Assembly: GCA_019753155.1 (NCBI GenBank) | Contig: JAIELG010000010.1 | Location: 17,740 to 81,739, forward strand | Reading direction: 5' to 3' | DNA from: Burkholderiales bacterium | GTDB lineage: Bacteria; Pseudomonadota; Gammaproteobacteria; Burkholderiales; JABEVD01 | DNA length: 64,000 bases | Part shown: in pieces, positions 37,948 to 49,049 of the stretch | Layout of the letters: each line of letters opens with the position of its first letter | How positions within the stretch are numbered: position 1 is the stretch's first letter | Made by a program: the position numbers and the translations under genes | Notes under the pieces: model-generated | What the model saw: the letters and a program-made list of their open reading frames with translations, nothing else | What the model was told of the DNA's origin: nothing | The model's database searches: none

Positions 37948-39180
37948 ATGGCCGAAACACTCATCAAGGTTGATTTGAAACAGTCCCCATACGAAAACGA
38001 AATGGTCCACAATCGCTGGCATCCGGACATTCCGATGGCCTGCTGGGTCAAGCCCGGCGACGATTTCGTGCTCGAAACCTACGACTGGACCGGCGGCTTC
38101 ATCCAGAACAACGACTGCGCCGATGACGTGCGCGACATCGATTTGTCCATCGTCCATTTCCTCTCCGGGCCTGTCGGCGTGCACGGCGCTGAACCGGGCG
38201 ATTTGCTGGTGGTCGATTTGCTGGATATCGGTGCCAAAGCGGACAGTCTCTGGGGGTTCAACGGATTCTTCTCCAGGAAGAACGGCGGTGGGTTTCTGAC
38301 CGATCATTTTCCGTTTGCGCAAAAGTCCATCTGGGATATCCAGGGCATGTTCACCAAAAGCCGCCATGTGCCTGGGGTGAGTTATGCGGGATTGATCCAT
38401 CCCGGACTCATCGGCTGCCTGCCCGACCACGACCTGTTGTCGAAATGGAACGAACGCGAAGTGGGCCTGATCGCGACCGATCCGGACCGCGTGCCGCCCT
38501 TGGCCAACCCGCCTTTCCCTTCCACTGCCCATATGGGCAAACTCACCGGGGATGCCAAGGCCAGCGCTGCAGCGACAGGGGCCCGGACTGTGCCGCCGCG
38601 GGAACATGGCGGCAATTGCGACATCAAGGATCTATCGCGCGGTTCGAAGATTTACTTTCCCGTCTACGTGAACGGTGCCGGCCTCTCCGTGGGCGATCTG
38701 CATTTCAGCCAGGGGGATGGCGAAATCACGTTTTGCGGCGCCATCGAGATGGCCGGCTGGGTGCACATGAAGGTCGACCTCATCAAGGGAGGCATGGCGA
38801 AATACGGCATCAGGAATCCGATCTTCAAGCCCAGCCCGATCACGCCTAACTACAATGACTACCTGATTTTCGAGGGTATTTCGGTTGACGAGTCGGGTAG
38901 ACAGTATTATCTGGACGTGAATGTGGCGTATCGGCAGGCCTGTCTGAATGCGATCGAGTATCTGACCAAGTTCGGTTATACCAAGGCGCAGGCCTATTCG
39001 ATCCTGGGTACGGCGCCGGTTCAGGGCCACATCAGCGGCGTGGTCGATATCCCCAATTCCTGCGCAACGTTGTGGCTGCCGACGCAGATTTTCGATTTCG
39101 ACATCAGTCCCAATGCGGCAGGGCCGGTACAGCATGTTAGGGGTGGTGCAGACATGCCGATGTCCCCTGATCTGGAGTGA
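37948..39180 (+). CDS. fmdA: Formamidase FmdA (acetamidase/formamidase family)
   Basis: Zinc-independent-looking amidase of the FmdA/AmdA family that converts formamide to formate and ammonia. The 410-residue product has the family sequence VHFLSGPVGVHGAEPGDLLVVDLL, PFPSTAHMG, REHGGNCDIKDLSRGS and GDLHFSQGDGEI (shown here in parts). ATG 37948 has AAGGAGG eight bases upstream; an upstream in-frame start at 37900 would add unrelated residues. It is followed four bases later by fmdB, as in Methylophilus. Confidence 0.93.
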   Translation: MAETLIKVDLKQSPYENEMVHNRWHPDIPMACWVKPGDDFVLETYDWTGGFIQNNDCADDVRDIDLSIVHFLSGPVGVHGAEPGDLLVVDLLDIGAKADSLWGFNGFFSRKNGGGFLTDHFPFAQKSIWDIQGMFTKSRHVPGVSYAGLIHPGLIGCLPDHDLLSKWNEREVGLIATDPDRVPPLANPPFPSTAHMGKLTGDAKASAAATGARTVPPREHGGNCDIKDLSRGSKIYFPVYVNGAGLSVGDLHFSQGDGEITFCGAIEMAGWVHMKVDLIKGGMAKYGIRNPIFKPSPITPNYNDYLIFEGISVDESGRQYYLDVNVAYRQACLNAIEYLTKFGYTKAQAYSILGTAPVQGHISGVVDIPNSCATLWLPTQIFDFDISPNAAGPVQHVRGGADMPMSPDLE

Positions 39181-39183
39181 GTC

Positions 39184-39504
39184 ATGCCGACCTACGACTA
39201 TCAATGTACACATTGCGGGCCTTTCGAGGCCATGCGCCGAATGGCCGATCGCGATGCGGCCGCAGCCTGTCCGCAGTGCGGCGCGCAAGCCGGACGCATC
39301 CTTGTTTCGGCCCCGCATCTGGCCGATATGGCGAGCGATGTACGCTTTGCGATGGCGACCAACGAGAAATCCAGGCACGAACCGAAGCTGTCGTCGTCGC
39401 TTAGGCACCCGAAAGGCTGCGGCTGCTGCAGCACGTCTTCCCGCAAGACTGCTCCTACCGCGAAATCCTTCGCCAACAGGCGACCGTGGATGATCAGTCA
39501 CTGA
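39184..39504 (+). CDS. fmdB: FmdB-family zinc-ribbon protein
   Basis: A 106-residue protein with an N-terminal zinc ribbon: YDYQCTHCG and CPQCGAQAG give four cysteines at about 8, 11, 32 and 35. The C-terminal part ends with a second cysteine cluster, GCGCC, and a basic tail. FmdB was proposed to regulate fmd expression in Methylophilus, but the role is not firmly established; many FmdB-like proteins are uncharacterised. It sits directly between the two amidase genes. Confidence 0.88.
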   Translation: MPTYDYQCTHCGPFEAMRRMADRDAAAACPQCGAQAGRILVSAPHLADMASDVRFAMATNEKSRHEPKLSSSLRHPKGCGCCSTSSRKTAPTAKSFANRRPWMISH

Positions 39505-39530
39505 CTTAATCCGTTCCAGAGAGGCTAACC

Positions 39531-40571
39531 ATGATTCATGGAGATATTTCCAGCAGCAATGACACCGTTGGCGTGGCGGTGGTCAATTACAAAATGCCGC
39601 GGCTACACACCCGTGCCGAGGTGCTCGACAATGCCCGCGCCATAGCGCGCATGATAGAGGGCATGAAGGTCGGGCTCCCCGGGCTGGATCTCGTGATTTT
39701 CCCCGAGTACAGCACGCACGGGATCATGTACGACAGTAGTGAAATGTACGAAACCGCCTCGAATGTGCCGGGTGAGGAGACCGACATATTCGCCGTTGCC
39801 TGCCGCAAGGCCAGGGTCTGGGGGGTCTTTTCGCTCACCGGCGAGCGGCATGAAAATCACCCGAACAAGGCGCCCTACAATACGCTCATCCTGATGAACG
39901 ATCAGGGCGAGATCGTCCAGAAATACCGCAAGATCATGCCCTGGGTGCCGGTCGAAGGCTGGTATCCCGGCAATTGCACCTATGTCTCGGATGGGCCTAA
40001 AGGTCTCAAGGTCAGTCTGATCATCTGCGACGATGGCAATTATCCCGAAATCTGGCGCGATTGCGCGATGAAGGGGGCGGAACTGATCGTGCGTTGTCAG
40101 GGCTACATGTACCCGGCCAAGGAGCAGCAGATCCTGATCTCCAAGGCCATGGCGTTTGCCAACAATACCTACGTTGCCGTGGCCAACGCGGCAGGCTTCG
40201 ACGGCGTGTATTCATACTTCGGTCATTCGGCACTGATCGGCTTCGATGGGCGCACTCTGGGAGAATGCGGCGAAGAGGAAATGGGCATCCAGTATGCCGC
40301 CCTGTCCAAGAGTCTGATACGCGACTTTCGGCGCAACGGACAGTCCGAAAACCACCTATTCAAGTTGTTGCACCGCGGCTACACCGGTAAGATCAATTCG
40401 GGCGAAGGGGACAAGGGCGAGGCGGCCTGCCCGTATACCTTCTACGAGAAGTGGGTCAGCGATCCTGTGGGTACGCAAAAGATGGTGGAAGAGTTGACGC
40501 GGCCGATGGTCGGAACGGAGGAATGCCCCATACAGGGCATACCCCATCCCGATACCGTGCGCCACCGCTGA
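39531..40571 (+). CDS. amiE: Aliphatic amidase AmiE
   Basis: Nitrilase-superfamily amidase acting on short aliphatic amides (acetamide, propionamide) to give the acid and ammonia. The 346-residue product is nearly colinear with Pseudomonas Ami[21 protein letters not shown] at the start, catalytic Glu59 in FPEYS, Lys134 in KYRKIMPW, and Cys166 in [11 protein letters not shown]. The close relative AmiF prefers formamide; AmiE is favoured by the N terminus and by FmdA already covering formamide. Confidence 0.9.
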   Translation: MIHGDISSSNDTVGVAVVNYKMPRLHTRAEVLDNARAIARMIEGMKVGLPGLDLVIFPEYSTHGIMYDSSEMYETASNVPGEETDIFAVACRKARVWGVFSLTGERHENHPNKAPYNTLILMNDQGEIVQKYRKIMPWVPVEGWYPGNCTYVSDGPKGLKVSLIICDDGNYPEIWRDCAMKGAELIVRCQGYMYPAKEQQILISKAMAFANNTYVAVANAAGFDGVYSYFGHSALIGFDGRTLGECGEEEMGIQYAALSKSLIRDFRRNGQSENHLFKLLHRGYTGKINSGEGDKGEAACPYTFYEKWVSDPVGTQKMVEELTRPMVGTEECPIQGIPHPDTVRHR

Positions 40572-40575
40572 GCGG

Positions 40576-41463
40576 ATGGCCTCCAGTCCGGATGCATGGC
40601 ACGGGATTAATGATGGCACGATGCTTGCATGTAATAAGCAAGCAGACGGATGGCAGGCTAGGCTGAGTCTGGGATTCGAAAGAAGGGAAGACGCTACCGT
40701 GCTGGCGCGCCGTGAGCATGTCGGGCCGCTTAGGGTACAGAAACCGTTCCATCCCGAGGGACCCGCGGTATGCCACGCTCTGGTGCTGCATCCGCCGGCA
40801 GGCATTGCAGGCGGCGATGAACTGGAGATTGCGGTTAGGGTGGGCGATGAAGCGCACGCCTTGTTGACGACTCCGGGGGCCGGTAAGTGGTACCGAAGCG
40901 CAGGTTCCTGGGCATCCCAGACAATTCGGCTCGAAGTTGGTGCAGCAGGCGTGCTGGAATGGCTGCCGCAGGAAACCATCGTTTTCGACGGTGCCATGGC
41001 GAGGATGCAGATGCGGGTGTCGCTTGCGGCAAATGCCTGTTTCATCGGCTGGGAAGTATTGTGCCTCGGTCGGCGCGCCTCGGGGGAGTGCTTCGATTCC
41101 GGCGCGATTCACATGCATACCCGGATCGAACGCGAGGGCAGGCCGATCTGGCTCGAGCGCGGCACGCTGGAGGGCGGCGCGCCCCTGCTCCATTCTTCCG
41201 CCGGACTCGCGGGATACAGCATCTGTGCGACGCTGCTGGCGACAGCTGGTCCCGATGCTTCGGTAACCCGGGCCTGTCGCGAACTGATCCCGGAGGAGGC
41301 GGGCGCGCTTCATGGGCTCACGCAATTGCCGGATATCCTGGTGGCGCGTTACCTCGGGCATTCTTCGGAGGCTGCGCGCAACTGGATGACTGCGCTGTGG
41401 CATCTGTTGCGGCCGGTCATGCCGGGTCGGGTTGCGATCGATCCGCGCATCTGGAGAACTTGA
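40576..41463 (+). CDS. ureD: Urease accessory protein UreD
   Basis: Scaffold protein that binds apo-urease with UreF and UreG for nickel insertion. The 295-residue product has the UreD patterns [35 protein letters not shown] and [12 protein letters not shown]. It begins five bases after amiE, linking amide and urea genes in one transcript. The first 25 or so residues are longer than in many UreD proteins, so the start could be later, at the ATG of MLACNKQ. Confidence 0.92.
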   Translation: MASSPDAWHGINDGTMLACNKQADGWQARLSLGFERREDATVLARREHVGPLRVQKPFHPEGPAVCHALVLHPPAGIAGGDELEIAVRVGDEAHALLTTPGAGKWYRSAGSWASQTIRLEVGAAGVLEWLPQETIVFDGAMARMQMRVSLAANACFIGWEVLCLGRRASGECFDSGAIHMHTRIEREGRPIWLERGTLEGGAPLLHSSAGLAGYSICATLLATAGPDASVTRACRELIPEEAGALHGLTQLPDILVARYLGHSSEAARNWMTALWHLLRPVMPGRVAIDPRIWRT

Positions 41464-41473
41464 TGGAGAAACG

Positions 41474-41776
41474 ATGGAATTGACGCCACGCGAGAAGGAC
41501 AAACTTCTCATTTTTACCGCGGGACTGCTTGCAGAAAGGCGGCTCTCTCGCGGACTCAAACTCAACTACCCCGAAGCGGTCGCGCTGATTTCGGCTGCCG
41601 TCATGGAAGGCGCGCGCGACGGCAAAACGGTCGCGCAGTTGATGAGCTACGGTAGTACCCTGTTGCGGCGGGACGACGTGATGGAAGGTGTGCCCGAAAT
41701 GATTCCCGAGATTCAGGTCGAGGCCACCTTCCCGGACGGAACCAAGCTGGTCACCGTTCACAACCCCATCATATAG
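41474..41776 (+). CDS. ureA: Urease gamma subunit UreA
   Basis: Small structural subunit, 100 residues, starting [14 protein letters not shown] and ending VTVHNPI, both diagnostic. ATG 41474 has GGAGAAACG upstream; a longer frame from 41432 overlaps the ureD end. Confidence 0.96.
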   Translation: MELTPREKDKLLIFTAGLLAERRLSRGLKLNYPEAVALISAAVMEGARDGKTVAQLMSYGSTLLRRDDVMEGVPEMIPEIQVEATFPDGTKLVTVHNPII

Positions 41777-41783
41777 GACAGCG

Positions 41784-42089
41784 ATGATACCGGGCGAATA
41801 CAGGATAGAGCAGGGCGAGATCGAGTTGAATGTCGGACGCAGGAACGTCACGCTGAAGGTGGCCAATACCGGCGACAGGCCGATACAGGTGGGTTCGCAT
41901 TACCATTTCTTCGAAACCAATGACGCGCTTCTGTTCGATCGCGAAACGGCGCGTGGAATGCGGCTCGACATTGCCGCAGGAACCGCGGTGCGTTTCGAGC
42001 CGGGACAGGTGCGCACGGTCGAACTGGTGGATCTGGCGGGCGAGCGCAAAATTTACGGCTTTCAGGGCCGGGTCATGGGAAATTTATGA
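41784..42089 (+). CDS. ureB: Urease beta subunit UreB
   Basis: Structural subunit, 101 residues, starting [16 protein letters not shown], with [13 protein letters not shown] and the C-terminal [10 protein letters not shown], all typical. It begins seven bases after ureA and ends 13 bases before ureC. Confidence 0.97.
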   Translation: MIPGEYRIEQGEIELNVGRRNVTLKVANTGDRPIQVGSHYHFFETNDALLFDRETARGMRLDIAAGTAVRFEPGQVRTVELVDLAGERKIYGFQGRVMGNL

Positions 42090-42102
42090 TAAGGACTTTG
42101 CC

Positions 42103-43809
42103 ATGGCTGTAAAAATATCCCGGCAGGCTTATGCCGAAATGTTCGGTCCCACGGTGGGCGATCGCGTGCGCCTTGCCGATACGGAGTTGTGGCTGGAGGT
42201 GGAACGGGATTTCACGATTTATGGCGAGGAAGTGAAATTCGGCGGCGGCAAGGTGATTCGGGACGGCATGGGGCAGAGCCAGCGCAGCACCTGCGATGTG
42301 GCCGACACGGTCATCACCAATGCGCTCATCCTTGATGCCGTCACCGGGATCGTCAAGGCCGATATCGGCATCAAGGACGGCCGCATCCAGACGATCGGCA
42401 AGGCGGGCAATCCGGACATCCAGGCCGGAGTGAATATTCCCATCGGCGCCGGCACCGAAATCATCGCGGGCGAAGGCATGATCGTCACCGCAGGCGGCAT
42501 CGACAGCCACATTCACTTCATTTGCCCGCAGCAGATCGAGGAAGCGCTCACTTCCGGTATCACCACCATGCTGGGTGGGGGCACAGGCCCTGCGACCGGC
42601 ACCTATGCCACTACCTGTACGCCGGGGCCCTGGCACATCCATTCGATGCTGCGGGCGGCGGACGCTTTTCCGATGAACCTGGGGTTCCTGGGCAAGGGCA
42701 ACGTGTCGCTGCCGCAGCCGGCGAGGGAGCAGGTCGAAGCCGGCGCGATCGGCCTCAAGCTGCACGAGGACTGGGGCACCACGCCTGCCGCCATAGACAA
42801 CTGTCTGAATGTCGCGGAAGAAATGGACGTGCAGGTGGCGATCCATACCGACACGCTCAACGAATCCGGTTTCGTCGAGACGACCCTGGGGGCGTTCAAG
42901 GGCCGCACCATCCATACCTTCCATACCGAAGGCGCGGGCGGCGGGCATGCGCCCGACATCATCAGGGCGGTTGGGGAGATGAACGTATTGCCATCGTCCA
43001 CCAACCCGACCCGGCCCTATACGGTGAACACCATCGACGAACATCTCGACATGCTGATGGTGTGCCATCATCTGGATGCATCGATAGCGGAGGATGTCGC
43101 GTTTGCCGAATCGCGCATTCGGCGCGAGACGATCGCAGCCGAGGACATCCTGCACGATATGGGCGCTTTTTCGATGATGTCGTCCGATTCGCAGGCAATG
43201 GGGCGCGTCGGCGAAGTCGTGATACGAACATGGCAGACCGCGCACAAGATGAAGGTGCGGCGCGGCACACTGAAACAGGATCCGGTACGCAACGACAATT
43301 TCCGCATCAAGCGCTATATCGCCAAATACACCATCAACCCGGCGATCACGCACGGCATCGGACATGTGGTGGGTTCGCTGGAAGTGGGCAAGCTCGCCGA
43401 TATCGTGCTGTGGAAACCCGCTTTCTTCGGGGTCAAACCCAGCCTCGTCATCAAGGGTGGCATGATCGCCAGCGCAGCAATGGGCGACCCCAATGCGTCC
43501 ATCCCCACTCCGCAACCCGTGCATTACCGCCCCATGTTCGGCAGTTACGGCTCAGCCATCAAGACTTCACTCACTTTCGTATCCCAGGCGGCCATGGAGA
43601 ACGAGGCGGTGGCGGCTCTGGGTCTGATAAAGCCGCTGGTTGCGGTCAAGAACACCCGCAAGGTGACCAAGGCTGACATGCTGCATAACAGCGCCATGCC
43701 GCATATCGAGGTGGACCCTGAAACCTATGCCGTGCGTGCAGACGGGGAATTGCTGGTGTGTGAGCCGGCTTCCGTCCTGCCCATGGCCCAGCGCTATTTT
43801 CTTTTCTAG
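42103..43809 (+). CDS. ureC: Urease alpha (catalytic) subunit UreC
   Basis: Nickel amidohydrolase that splits urea into ammonia and carbamate. The 568-residue product carries nickel ligands in DSHIHF (His136, His138), the carbamylated lysine in GLKLHEDWG (about Lys219), and the flap histidine in MVCHHLD, with DDMGAF-like [13 protein letters not shown] following. ATG 42103 gives the normal N terminus [17 protein letters not shown]; the longer frame from 41920 overlaps ureB. Confidence 0.98.
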   Translation: MAVKISRQAYAEMFGPTVGDRVRLADTELWLEVERDFTIYGEEVKFGGGKVIRDGMGQSQRSTCDVADTVITNALILDAVTGIVKADIGIKDGRIQTIGKAGNPDIQAGVNIPIGAGTEIIAGEGMIVTAGGIDSHIHFICPQQIEEALTSGITTMLGGGTGPATGTYATTCTPGPWHIHSMLRAADAFPMNLGFLGKGNVSLPQPAREQVEAGAIGLKLHEDWGTTPAAIDNCLNVAEEMDVQVAIHTDTLNESGFVETTLGAFKGRTIHTFHTEGAGGGHAPDIIRAVGEMNVLPSSTNPTRPYTVNTIDEHLDMLMVCHHLDASIAEDVAFAESRIRRETIAAEDILHDMGAFSMMSSDSQAMGRVGEVVIRTWQTAHKMKVRRGTLKQDPVRNDNFRIKRYIAKYTINPAITHGIGHVVGSLEVGKLADIVLWKPAFFGVKPSLVIKGGMIASAAMGDPNASIPTPQPVHYRPMFGSYGSAIKTSLTFVSQAAMENEAVAALGLIKPLVAVKNTRKVTKADMLHNSAMPHIEVDPETYAVRADGELLVCEPASVLPMAQRYFLF

Positions 43810-43810
43810 C

Positions 43811-44311
43811 ATGCTGCTGATAGAAAAAAGGGCATCGATCGATGCATTGGCAACGGAAACTCTGGTGCTTACATTCGAGTTCCGCTGCAAAAGCAGGCTG
43901 CGTACCCGGCTCGAAAATGGAGAAGAAGTCGGGCTTTTTCTGGAACGCGGCACCGTGCTGCGCGGCGGGGATCTCCTGGAAGCGAATGACGGGCGCATCG
44001 TTGCAGTCGCCGCTGCGATCGAAGCCGTGATGGAAGCCCGAAGCCGGGATGCCCTGCTGCTGGCACGCGCTGCCTACCACCTCGGAAACCGGCATGTCGT
44101 GGTTCAACTGCTCCCGGGTCGGATGCGTTTTGCGAGAGACCATGTGTTGGGAGAAATGTTGGCGGGTTTGGATATGGAGGTGATTGAAGCGCACGCCCCA
44201 TTCGAACCCGAGAGCGGCGCCTATGGCGGGCACGGCGGTCATGGACATAGCGCAGACGGCGAGGGGCGCGGGGCGCGCATCCATGACATGATGCGCGGTG
44301 GAAAGCCATGA
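43811..44311 (+). CDS. ureE: Urease accessory nickel chaperone UreE
   Basis: Delivers nickel to the urease activation complex. The 166-residue product has the N-terminal peptide-binding domain (GEEVGLFLERGTVLRGGD), a metal-binding domain with YHLGNRHV, and a C-terminal histidine run, GGHGGHGH, that adds nickel sites. ATG 43811 follows the ureC stop by one base. The 3' end overlaps ureF by four bases. Confidence 0.95.
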   Translation: MLLIEKRASIDALATETLVLTFEFRCKSRLRTRLENGEEVGLFLERGTVLRGGDLLEANDGRIVAVAAAIEAVMEARSRDALLLARAAYHLGNRHVVVQLLPGRMRFARDHVLGEMLAGLDMEVIEAHAPFEPESGAYGGHGGHGHSADGEGRGARIHDMMRGGKP

Positions 44312-44976
44312 ACACGGCATTGATCAGGCTGTTGCAGCTCGCAAGCCCTACCCTGCCGGTCGGCGCCTATACCTACTCCCAGGCGCTGGAATGGGCTGTG
44401 GAAACAGGCGTAGTGAATAACGAGTTTTCCGCCATGGCCTGGATCGGAGATTGCCTGGAATTCGGAGCAGCCCGGTTCGAAGCCGTTTACCTCGCCCACA
44501 TGCTCGCGGCATGGGCAAGGAAAGACCTGCCGCAGCTTGCCGAACTGGATGCGGATTTCATCGCCAGCCGGGAAAGCGCCGAATTGCGAGCGGAAACCCT
44601 GCAAATGGGTCACTCCATGGCGCGTTTGCTGCAGGATATCGGGGGAGTCCAATTGCAAAAACTCGATCTTTTCCCCGAGCCGAGCTTTCCGCTTGCCTGG
44701 AGTTGCGCTGCTGCAGGCTGGGCTGTACCGGCTGAGGATGCGCTCGCCGCCTACCTCTGGTCGTGGCTGGAGAACCAGGTCATGGCGGCGATCAAGTCGG
44801 TGCCGCTCGGCCAGACTGCGGGCCAGCGCCTCCTGCTCGAACTGGGGGGGCGCCTGAGCCTGCTTGCGAAGGATGCGCTGCAGCGTCCGCTGGAACTTGC
44901 GCACAATTATCTTCCTGCATTTTCCATCGCTTCCGGTTGTCACGAAACCCAATATACGAGGCTCTTCAGATCATGA
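44308..44976 (+). CDS. ureF: Urease accessory protein UreF
   Basis: GTPase-gating accessory protein, 222 residues, all-helical, with [20 protein letters not shown] at the N terminus and GHSMARLL in the middle. It works with UreD and UreG. It overlaps ureG by four bases. Confidence 0.94.
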   Translation: MNTALIRLLQLASPTLPVGAYTYSQALEWAVETGVVNNEFSAMAWIGDCLEFGAARFEAVYLAHMLAAWARKDLPQLAELDADFIASRESAELRAETLQMGHSMARLLQDIGGVQLQKLDLFPEPSFPLAWSCAAAGWAVPAEDALAAYLWSWLENQVMAAIKSVPLGQTAGQRLLLELGGRLSLLAKDALQRPLELAHNYLPAFSIASGCHETQYTRLFRS

Positions 44977-45584
44977 CTCGCCGCTCACAACCTTTGCGCG
45001 TAGGAATCGGCGGCCCGGTTGGCTCGGGGAAGACCGCTCTGACGCTTGAACTGTGTCTGGCCTTGCGCGATAAGTACGACATTGCCGTCATCACCAACGA
45101 TATTTACACGGAAGAGGATGCGCAATTCCTGGTGAGGCATGCAGCCCTGACGCCCGATCGCATCCTGGGGGTCGAGACCGGCGGCTGCCCGCATACCGCA
45201 ATTCGCGAGGATGCCAGCATCAACCTTGAAGCGGTGGATCGCCTCAACCGGCGTTTTCCCGGTCTGGACGTGATCTTCGTGGAAAGCGGAGGCGACAATC
45301 TGGCAGCGACGTTCAGCCCGGAGCTCTCCGATCTCACGATCTATGTCATCGATGTTGCCGCCGGAGAAAAAATTCCGCGCAAGGGGGGCCCCGGTATCAC
45401 CAGGTCCGATCTGCTCGTGATCAACAAGATCGATCTGGCTCCTCTGGTCGGGGCGTCTCTGGACGTGATGGACAGGGATGCTGGAATAATGCGGGGAGAA
45501 CGACCGTTCATTTTTTCGAACATGAAAACGAAGCTCGGACTCACGGAGATCATCAGCTTCATCGAACGCGAGGGCATGTTATGA
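44973..45584 (+). CDS. ureG: Urease accessory GTPase UreG
   Basis: SIMIBI-class GTPase driving nickel insertion. The 203-residue product has P-loop [12 protein letters not shown], the nickel CPH motif in [27 protein letters not shown] and the NKID guanine motif. ATG 44973 overlaps the ureF stop. Forty-two bases separate it from the sensor kinase fusion gene. Confidence 0.97.
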   Translation: MTRRSQPLRVGIGGPVGSGKTALTLELCLALRDKYDIAVITNDIYTEEDAQFLVRHAALTPDRILGVETGGCPHTAIREDASINLEAVDRLNRRFPGLDVIFVESGGDNLAATFSPELSDLTIYVIDVAAGEKIPRKGGPGITRSDLLVINKIDLAPLVGASLDVMDRDAGIMRGERPFIFSNMKTKLGLTEIISFIEREGML

Positions 45585-45626
45585 GTCTGCAGGATTTTCG
45601 TTTCATTCCTTGAAAAGCGAAATTCG

Positions 45627-48600
45627 ATGAGTTCGAACGATGGGAATCAGGCCGGCAAGGACAATGCCGTTCAGCATGTGTTCAAGGTGCGCCGGGACTA
45701 CAATACCTGGGTAGCCAACGAAACCCTGGAGGATTACGCGCTGCGTTTCACCCCCAGAAACTATCGCAAATGGTCAGAGTTCCAGGTGGCCAACACGGCT
45801 TTCAGTTCGGCTTCTTTCCTGGTGCTGGAGGCCATAGGCGCCACCCTTCTGGTCAATTACGGGTTCATCAATGCGGCGTTCGCCATTTTCGCCACCGCCC
45901 TGATCATCTTTCTGGCAAGCCTGCCCCTGAGTCGGTACTCGGCCCGATATGGGCTGGATATGGATCTTCTGACGCGCGGTTCGGGTTTCGGTTATCTGGG
46001 CTCCACCATCACGTCACTCATTTATGCCGCATTCACCTTTATTTTCTTCGCGCTCGAAGCGGCCATCATGGCCTCCGCCCTCAAGCTGGCTTTCGGCATA
46101 CCGGTGGCATGGGGTTACCTGATCTGCGCCCTGGTGGTGGTGCCACTGGTTACCCGCGGCATTACCGCAATCAGCCGCCTGCAAACCATGACCCAGCCCA
46201 TCTGGCTGGCAATGCTTCTTCTGCCCTACTTCTATCTGCTGGTGTTAAAACCGCAGGAAGCTGCCGGTTTGATCGGCTATGGCGGTCGCGACGGGAGCTC
46301 GTTCGACATCCGCCTGTTCGGTGCGGCCGTGACCGTGGCCATGGCCATCATCGCGCAGATGGGGGAACAGGCCGATTATCTGCGCTTCATGCCTGAATTG
46401 ACTTACGGAAATAGACGCCGCTGGCATTTCGGGGTTCTGCTGGGCGGAACGGGATGGCTGCTCCTGAGCGCGGTCAAGATGCTGGGCGGAGCCATGCTGG
46501 CGTATCTGGCCATCCGGCACTTCGTACCGGAAAACCTGGCGGTGAATCCGAACCAGATGTATCTCACGGCCTACCGTTACGTGTTTCCGAATTCTGGTTG
46601 GGCGGTGGTGGCGACGGCCGCATTTGTGATCATTTCTCAGTTGAAGATCAATGTCACCAACGCCTATGCCGGGTCGCTGGCATGGTCCAATTTCTTTTCC
46701 CGCTTGACCCACAGCCATCCGGGGCGGGTGGTCTGGGTCGTTTTCAATACGCTGATCGCGCTCATGCTGATGGAGCTGGATCTGCTGCAGGTCATGGGCA
46801 AAGTACTAGGGCTCTATTCGAACGTGGCGGTAGCCTGGATGATGGCTGTGGTGGCGGACCTGGTGATCAACAAGCCGCTGGGGTTTTCCCCGCCCGGCAT
46901 AGAATTCCGCCGCGCTTATCTTTACGATATCAATCCGGTGGGATTCGGTGCGATGGGTATCTCGACCGCGCTGTCGATATCGGTCTATCTGGGCATCTTC
47001 GGTCCGGATGCCCAGCCCTTTGCCATCTTCATCTCGCTCGGTTTGCCGCTCGCCCTGTCGCCGCTTTTCGCCTGGATCACAGGTGGGAAATACTATATCG
47101 CCCGCCAGCCCGAGCCGGCCATGGCGACGGAGCATTCGTGCTGCATTTGCAGCACGAATTTCGAAAGCGAAGACATGTCCGCTTGTCCTGCGTACCAGGG
47201 GAGCATCTGCTCCCTGTGCTGTACGCTGGATGCCCGCTGCCATGATCTATGCAAACCCCAGGCCCGTCTGACCGAGCAGTGGGCGGGTTTTCTGGGACGT
47301 TTTTTCCCCGCTTCCCTGCGGCCATATCTGGATGCAGGAGTGGGCCACTATATGTTGTTGATGGGAGGATTTACCATACTGATCGGCCTCATCGTCGGCC
47401 TCCTGTATTACCAGGAAAGATTGGCGCTAAATGGAACCGACACGGTTCTGGTTGCCCATCTGCAGGATGTATTCATCCGCATTTCATCCGCACTGCTCCT
47501 GTTGTCCGGCATCATCGCCTGGTGGATGGTGCTCACCAGCAAAAGTAGGCAGGTCGCTCAGGAAGAAGCCAATTATCAGACTCAACTGCTGATGCAGGAA
47601 ATCAATTCCCATCACCATACCGACCAGCTTCTGCAACGGGCGAAGGTGACTGCAGACCAGGCGAATCAGGCCAAAAGCCGTTACATCATGTCCATCAGTC
47701 ATGAACTGCGCACGCCGCTGAACAGCATACTGGGCTATGCCCAGATCCTGGACGGAGACGAGGCGATTCCCGCCAATCGGCGCCAGGCGATCAGCGTGAT
47801 CCGCAGAAGCGGCGACCATCTGTTGTCGCTGATCGAAGGTACGCTGGACATCGCCAGGATAGAAGGGGGCAAGGTGAGTCTGGCCGTCAAGCCGCTGCAC
47901 TTTCCCGACTTCGTGCAGCAGATTGTCGAGATGTTCGAGCTTCAGGCGCACAACAAGGGTATTGATTTCGACTACCGCCCGGTGGGCGAATTGCCGTCCC
48001 TAGTGCGCGCAGATGCAAGCAGGTTGCGGCAAATCCTGATCAACATTCTGGGCAATGCAGTGAAATTCACTGCCCGGGGCGGCGTGATCTTTCATCTCAA
48101 ATACCAGAGCGAAATGGCGACATTCGAGATCGAGGATACCGGTCCGGGAATCGCTCAGGAGGAACTGGAGCATATCTTCGAACCTTTCTCCAGAGGCAGC
48201 GCTACCCATATCGGCGCCACCGGGGGCACGGGGCTCGGACTCACCATAGCCAAAATGCTCACCGACCTCATGGGGGGGGAACTCACTGTGGAAAGTTCGC
48301 CCGGCAAAGGCAGCTGTTTCCGCATACGCCTTTTTTTGCCGCATATCCAGGTGGTACAGGCAGACCAGGCACCTCCCCGGGCCAAGTGCATCGGTTATAT
48401 CGGAGTACGTCGCCGCATCCTGATCGTCGACAACGAGAAAACGGACCGGGATCTGCTCGCGAGCGTACTGGAACCGCTAGGGTTCCGGCTGGCTCAGGCT
48501 GCATCCGGACAGGAATGCCTGGATCTTGTTCCGATGTTTATTCCCCATCTGATCTTCATGGATCTCGCCATGCCGGGCATAGACGGATGGGAAACCATCA

Positions 48601-49049
48601 GGCGCCTGCGTCAATGTGGCTTCGACGACTGCGAGATTGCCGTCATTTCCGCCAACGCCTTTGAAAAGGGCACCGACAACGAAGCGGGCATCGCTCCCGA
48701 GAATTTCATCACCAAGCCTGTCAACGTAAACGAACTGCTGGACTGGATAGGCCAGCATCTGGGGCTGGAATGGGTGACGGTCGAGGGCGACTCCACCAAG
48801 GCCGGGGCGCCCACACCGCCCACGCGCTTGCAATTGCCTTCCGGAGAATATCTGCGCAGCCTGGAGGAGCAGATCGAACTTGGCTATGTGCGAGGGATAT
48901 TGAAGAAGCTGGACGAAATCGAGCAAATTGATGTCGCCTATTTCGAATTTGCGGACAACATGCGCCAGCTCGCGCATCAATTCCAGTTCGATACCATGAA
49001 GGGCATTCTGCATCGGGGGCTTTGTGAGGACAGCCATGGCACTTATTGA
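45627..49049 (+). CDS. NCS1-type permease / hybrid histidine kinase / receiver fusion
   Basis: A 1140-residue sensor. Residues about 20-490 are a 12-helix permease of the nucleobase-cation-symport (NCS1) type, with NANE-like N-terminal entry and ISRLQTMTQPIW. Residues 505-542 hold nine cysteines (CCIC, CSLCC, CHDLC). Two more helices (about 572-592, 618-636) lead to a kinase: phosphate-accepting His692 in SISHELRTPLNS, N box NILGNAVKF, G boxes EDTGPGI and GGTGLGLTI. A receiver follows (927-1045) with Asp979 in FMDLAMPG, then a helical tail with no clear HPt histidine. The transporter half likely senses a nitrogen compound. The gene follows the urease genes and overlaps its response regulator gene. 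Confidence 0.85.
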   Translation: MSSNDGNQAGKDNAVQHVFKVRRDYNTWVANETLEDYALRFTPRNYRKWSEFQVANTAFSSASFLVLEAIGATLLVNYGFINAAFAIFATALIIFLASLPLSRYSARYGLDMDLLTRGSGFGYLGSTITSLIYAAFTFIFFALEAAIMASALKLAFGIPVAWGYLICALVVVPLVTRGITAISRLQTMTQPIWLAMLLLPYFYLLVLKPQEAAGLIGYGGRDGSSFDIRLFGAAVTVAMAIIAQMGEQADYLRFMPELTYGNRRRWHFGVLLGGTGWLLLSAVKMLGGAMLAYLAIRHFVPENLAVNPNQMYLTAYRYVFPNSGWAVVATAAFVIISQLKINVTNAYAGSLAWSNFFSRLTHSHPGRVVWVVFNTLIALMLMELDLLQVMGKVLGLYSNVAVAWMMAVVADLVINKPLGFSPPGIEFRRAYLYDINPVGFGAMGISTALSISVYLGIFGPDAQPFAIFISLGLPLALSPLFAWITGGKYYIARQPEPAMATEHSCCICSTNFESEDMSACPAYQGSICSLCCTLDARCHDLCKPQARLTEQWAGFLGRFFPASLRPYLDAGVGHYMLLMGGFTILIGLIVGLLYYQERLALNGTDTVLVAHLQDVFIRISSALLLLSGIIAWWMVLTSKSRQVAQEEANYQTQLLMQEINSHHHTDQLLQRAKVTADQANQAKSRYIMSISHELRTPLNSILGYAQILDGDEAIPANRRQAISVIRRSGDHLLSLIEGTLDIARIEGGKVSLAVKPLHFPDFVQQIVEMFELQAHNKGIDFDYRPVGELPSLVRADASRLRQILINILGNAVKFTARGGVIFHLKYQSEMATFEIEDTGPGIAQEELEHIFEPFSRGSATHIGATGGTGLGLTIAKMLTDLMGGELTVESSPGKGSCFRIRLFLPHIQVVQADQAPPRAKCIGYIGVRRRILIVDNEKTDRDLLASVLEPLGFRLAQAASGQECLDLVPMFIPHLIFMDLAMPGIDGWETIRRLRQCGFDDCEIAVISANAFEKGTDNEAGIAPENFITKPVNVNELLDWIGQHLGLEWVTVEGDSTKAGAPTPPTRLQLPSGEYLRSLEEQIELGYVRGILKKLDEIEQIDVAYFEFADNMRQLAHQFQFDTMKGILHRGLCEDSHGTY

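Noticed and set aside
42073..43524. A 483-codon minus-strand frame opposite ureC
   Set aside because: Shadow of a highly conserved gene; low-complexity His/Asp/Arg-rich translation without known motifs.
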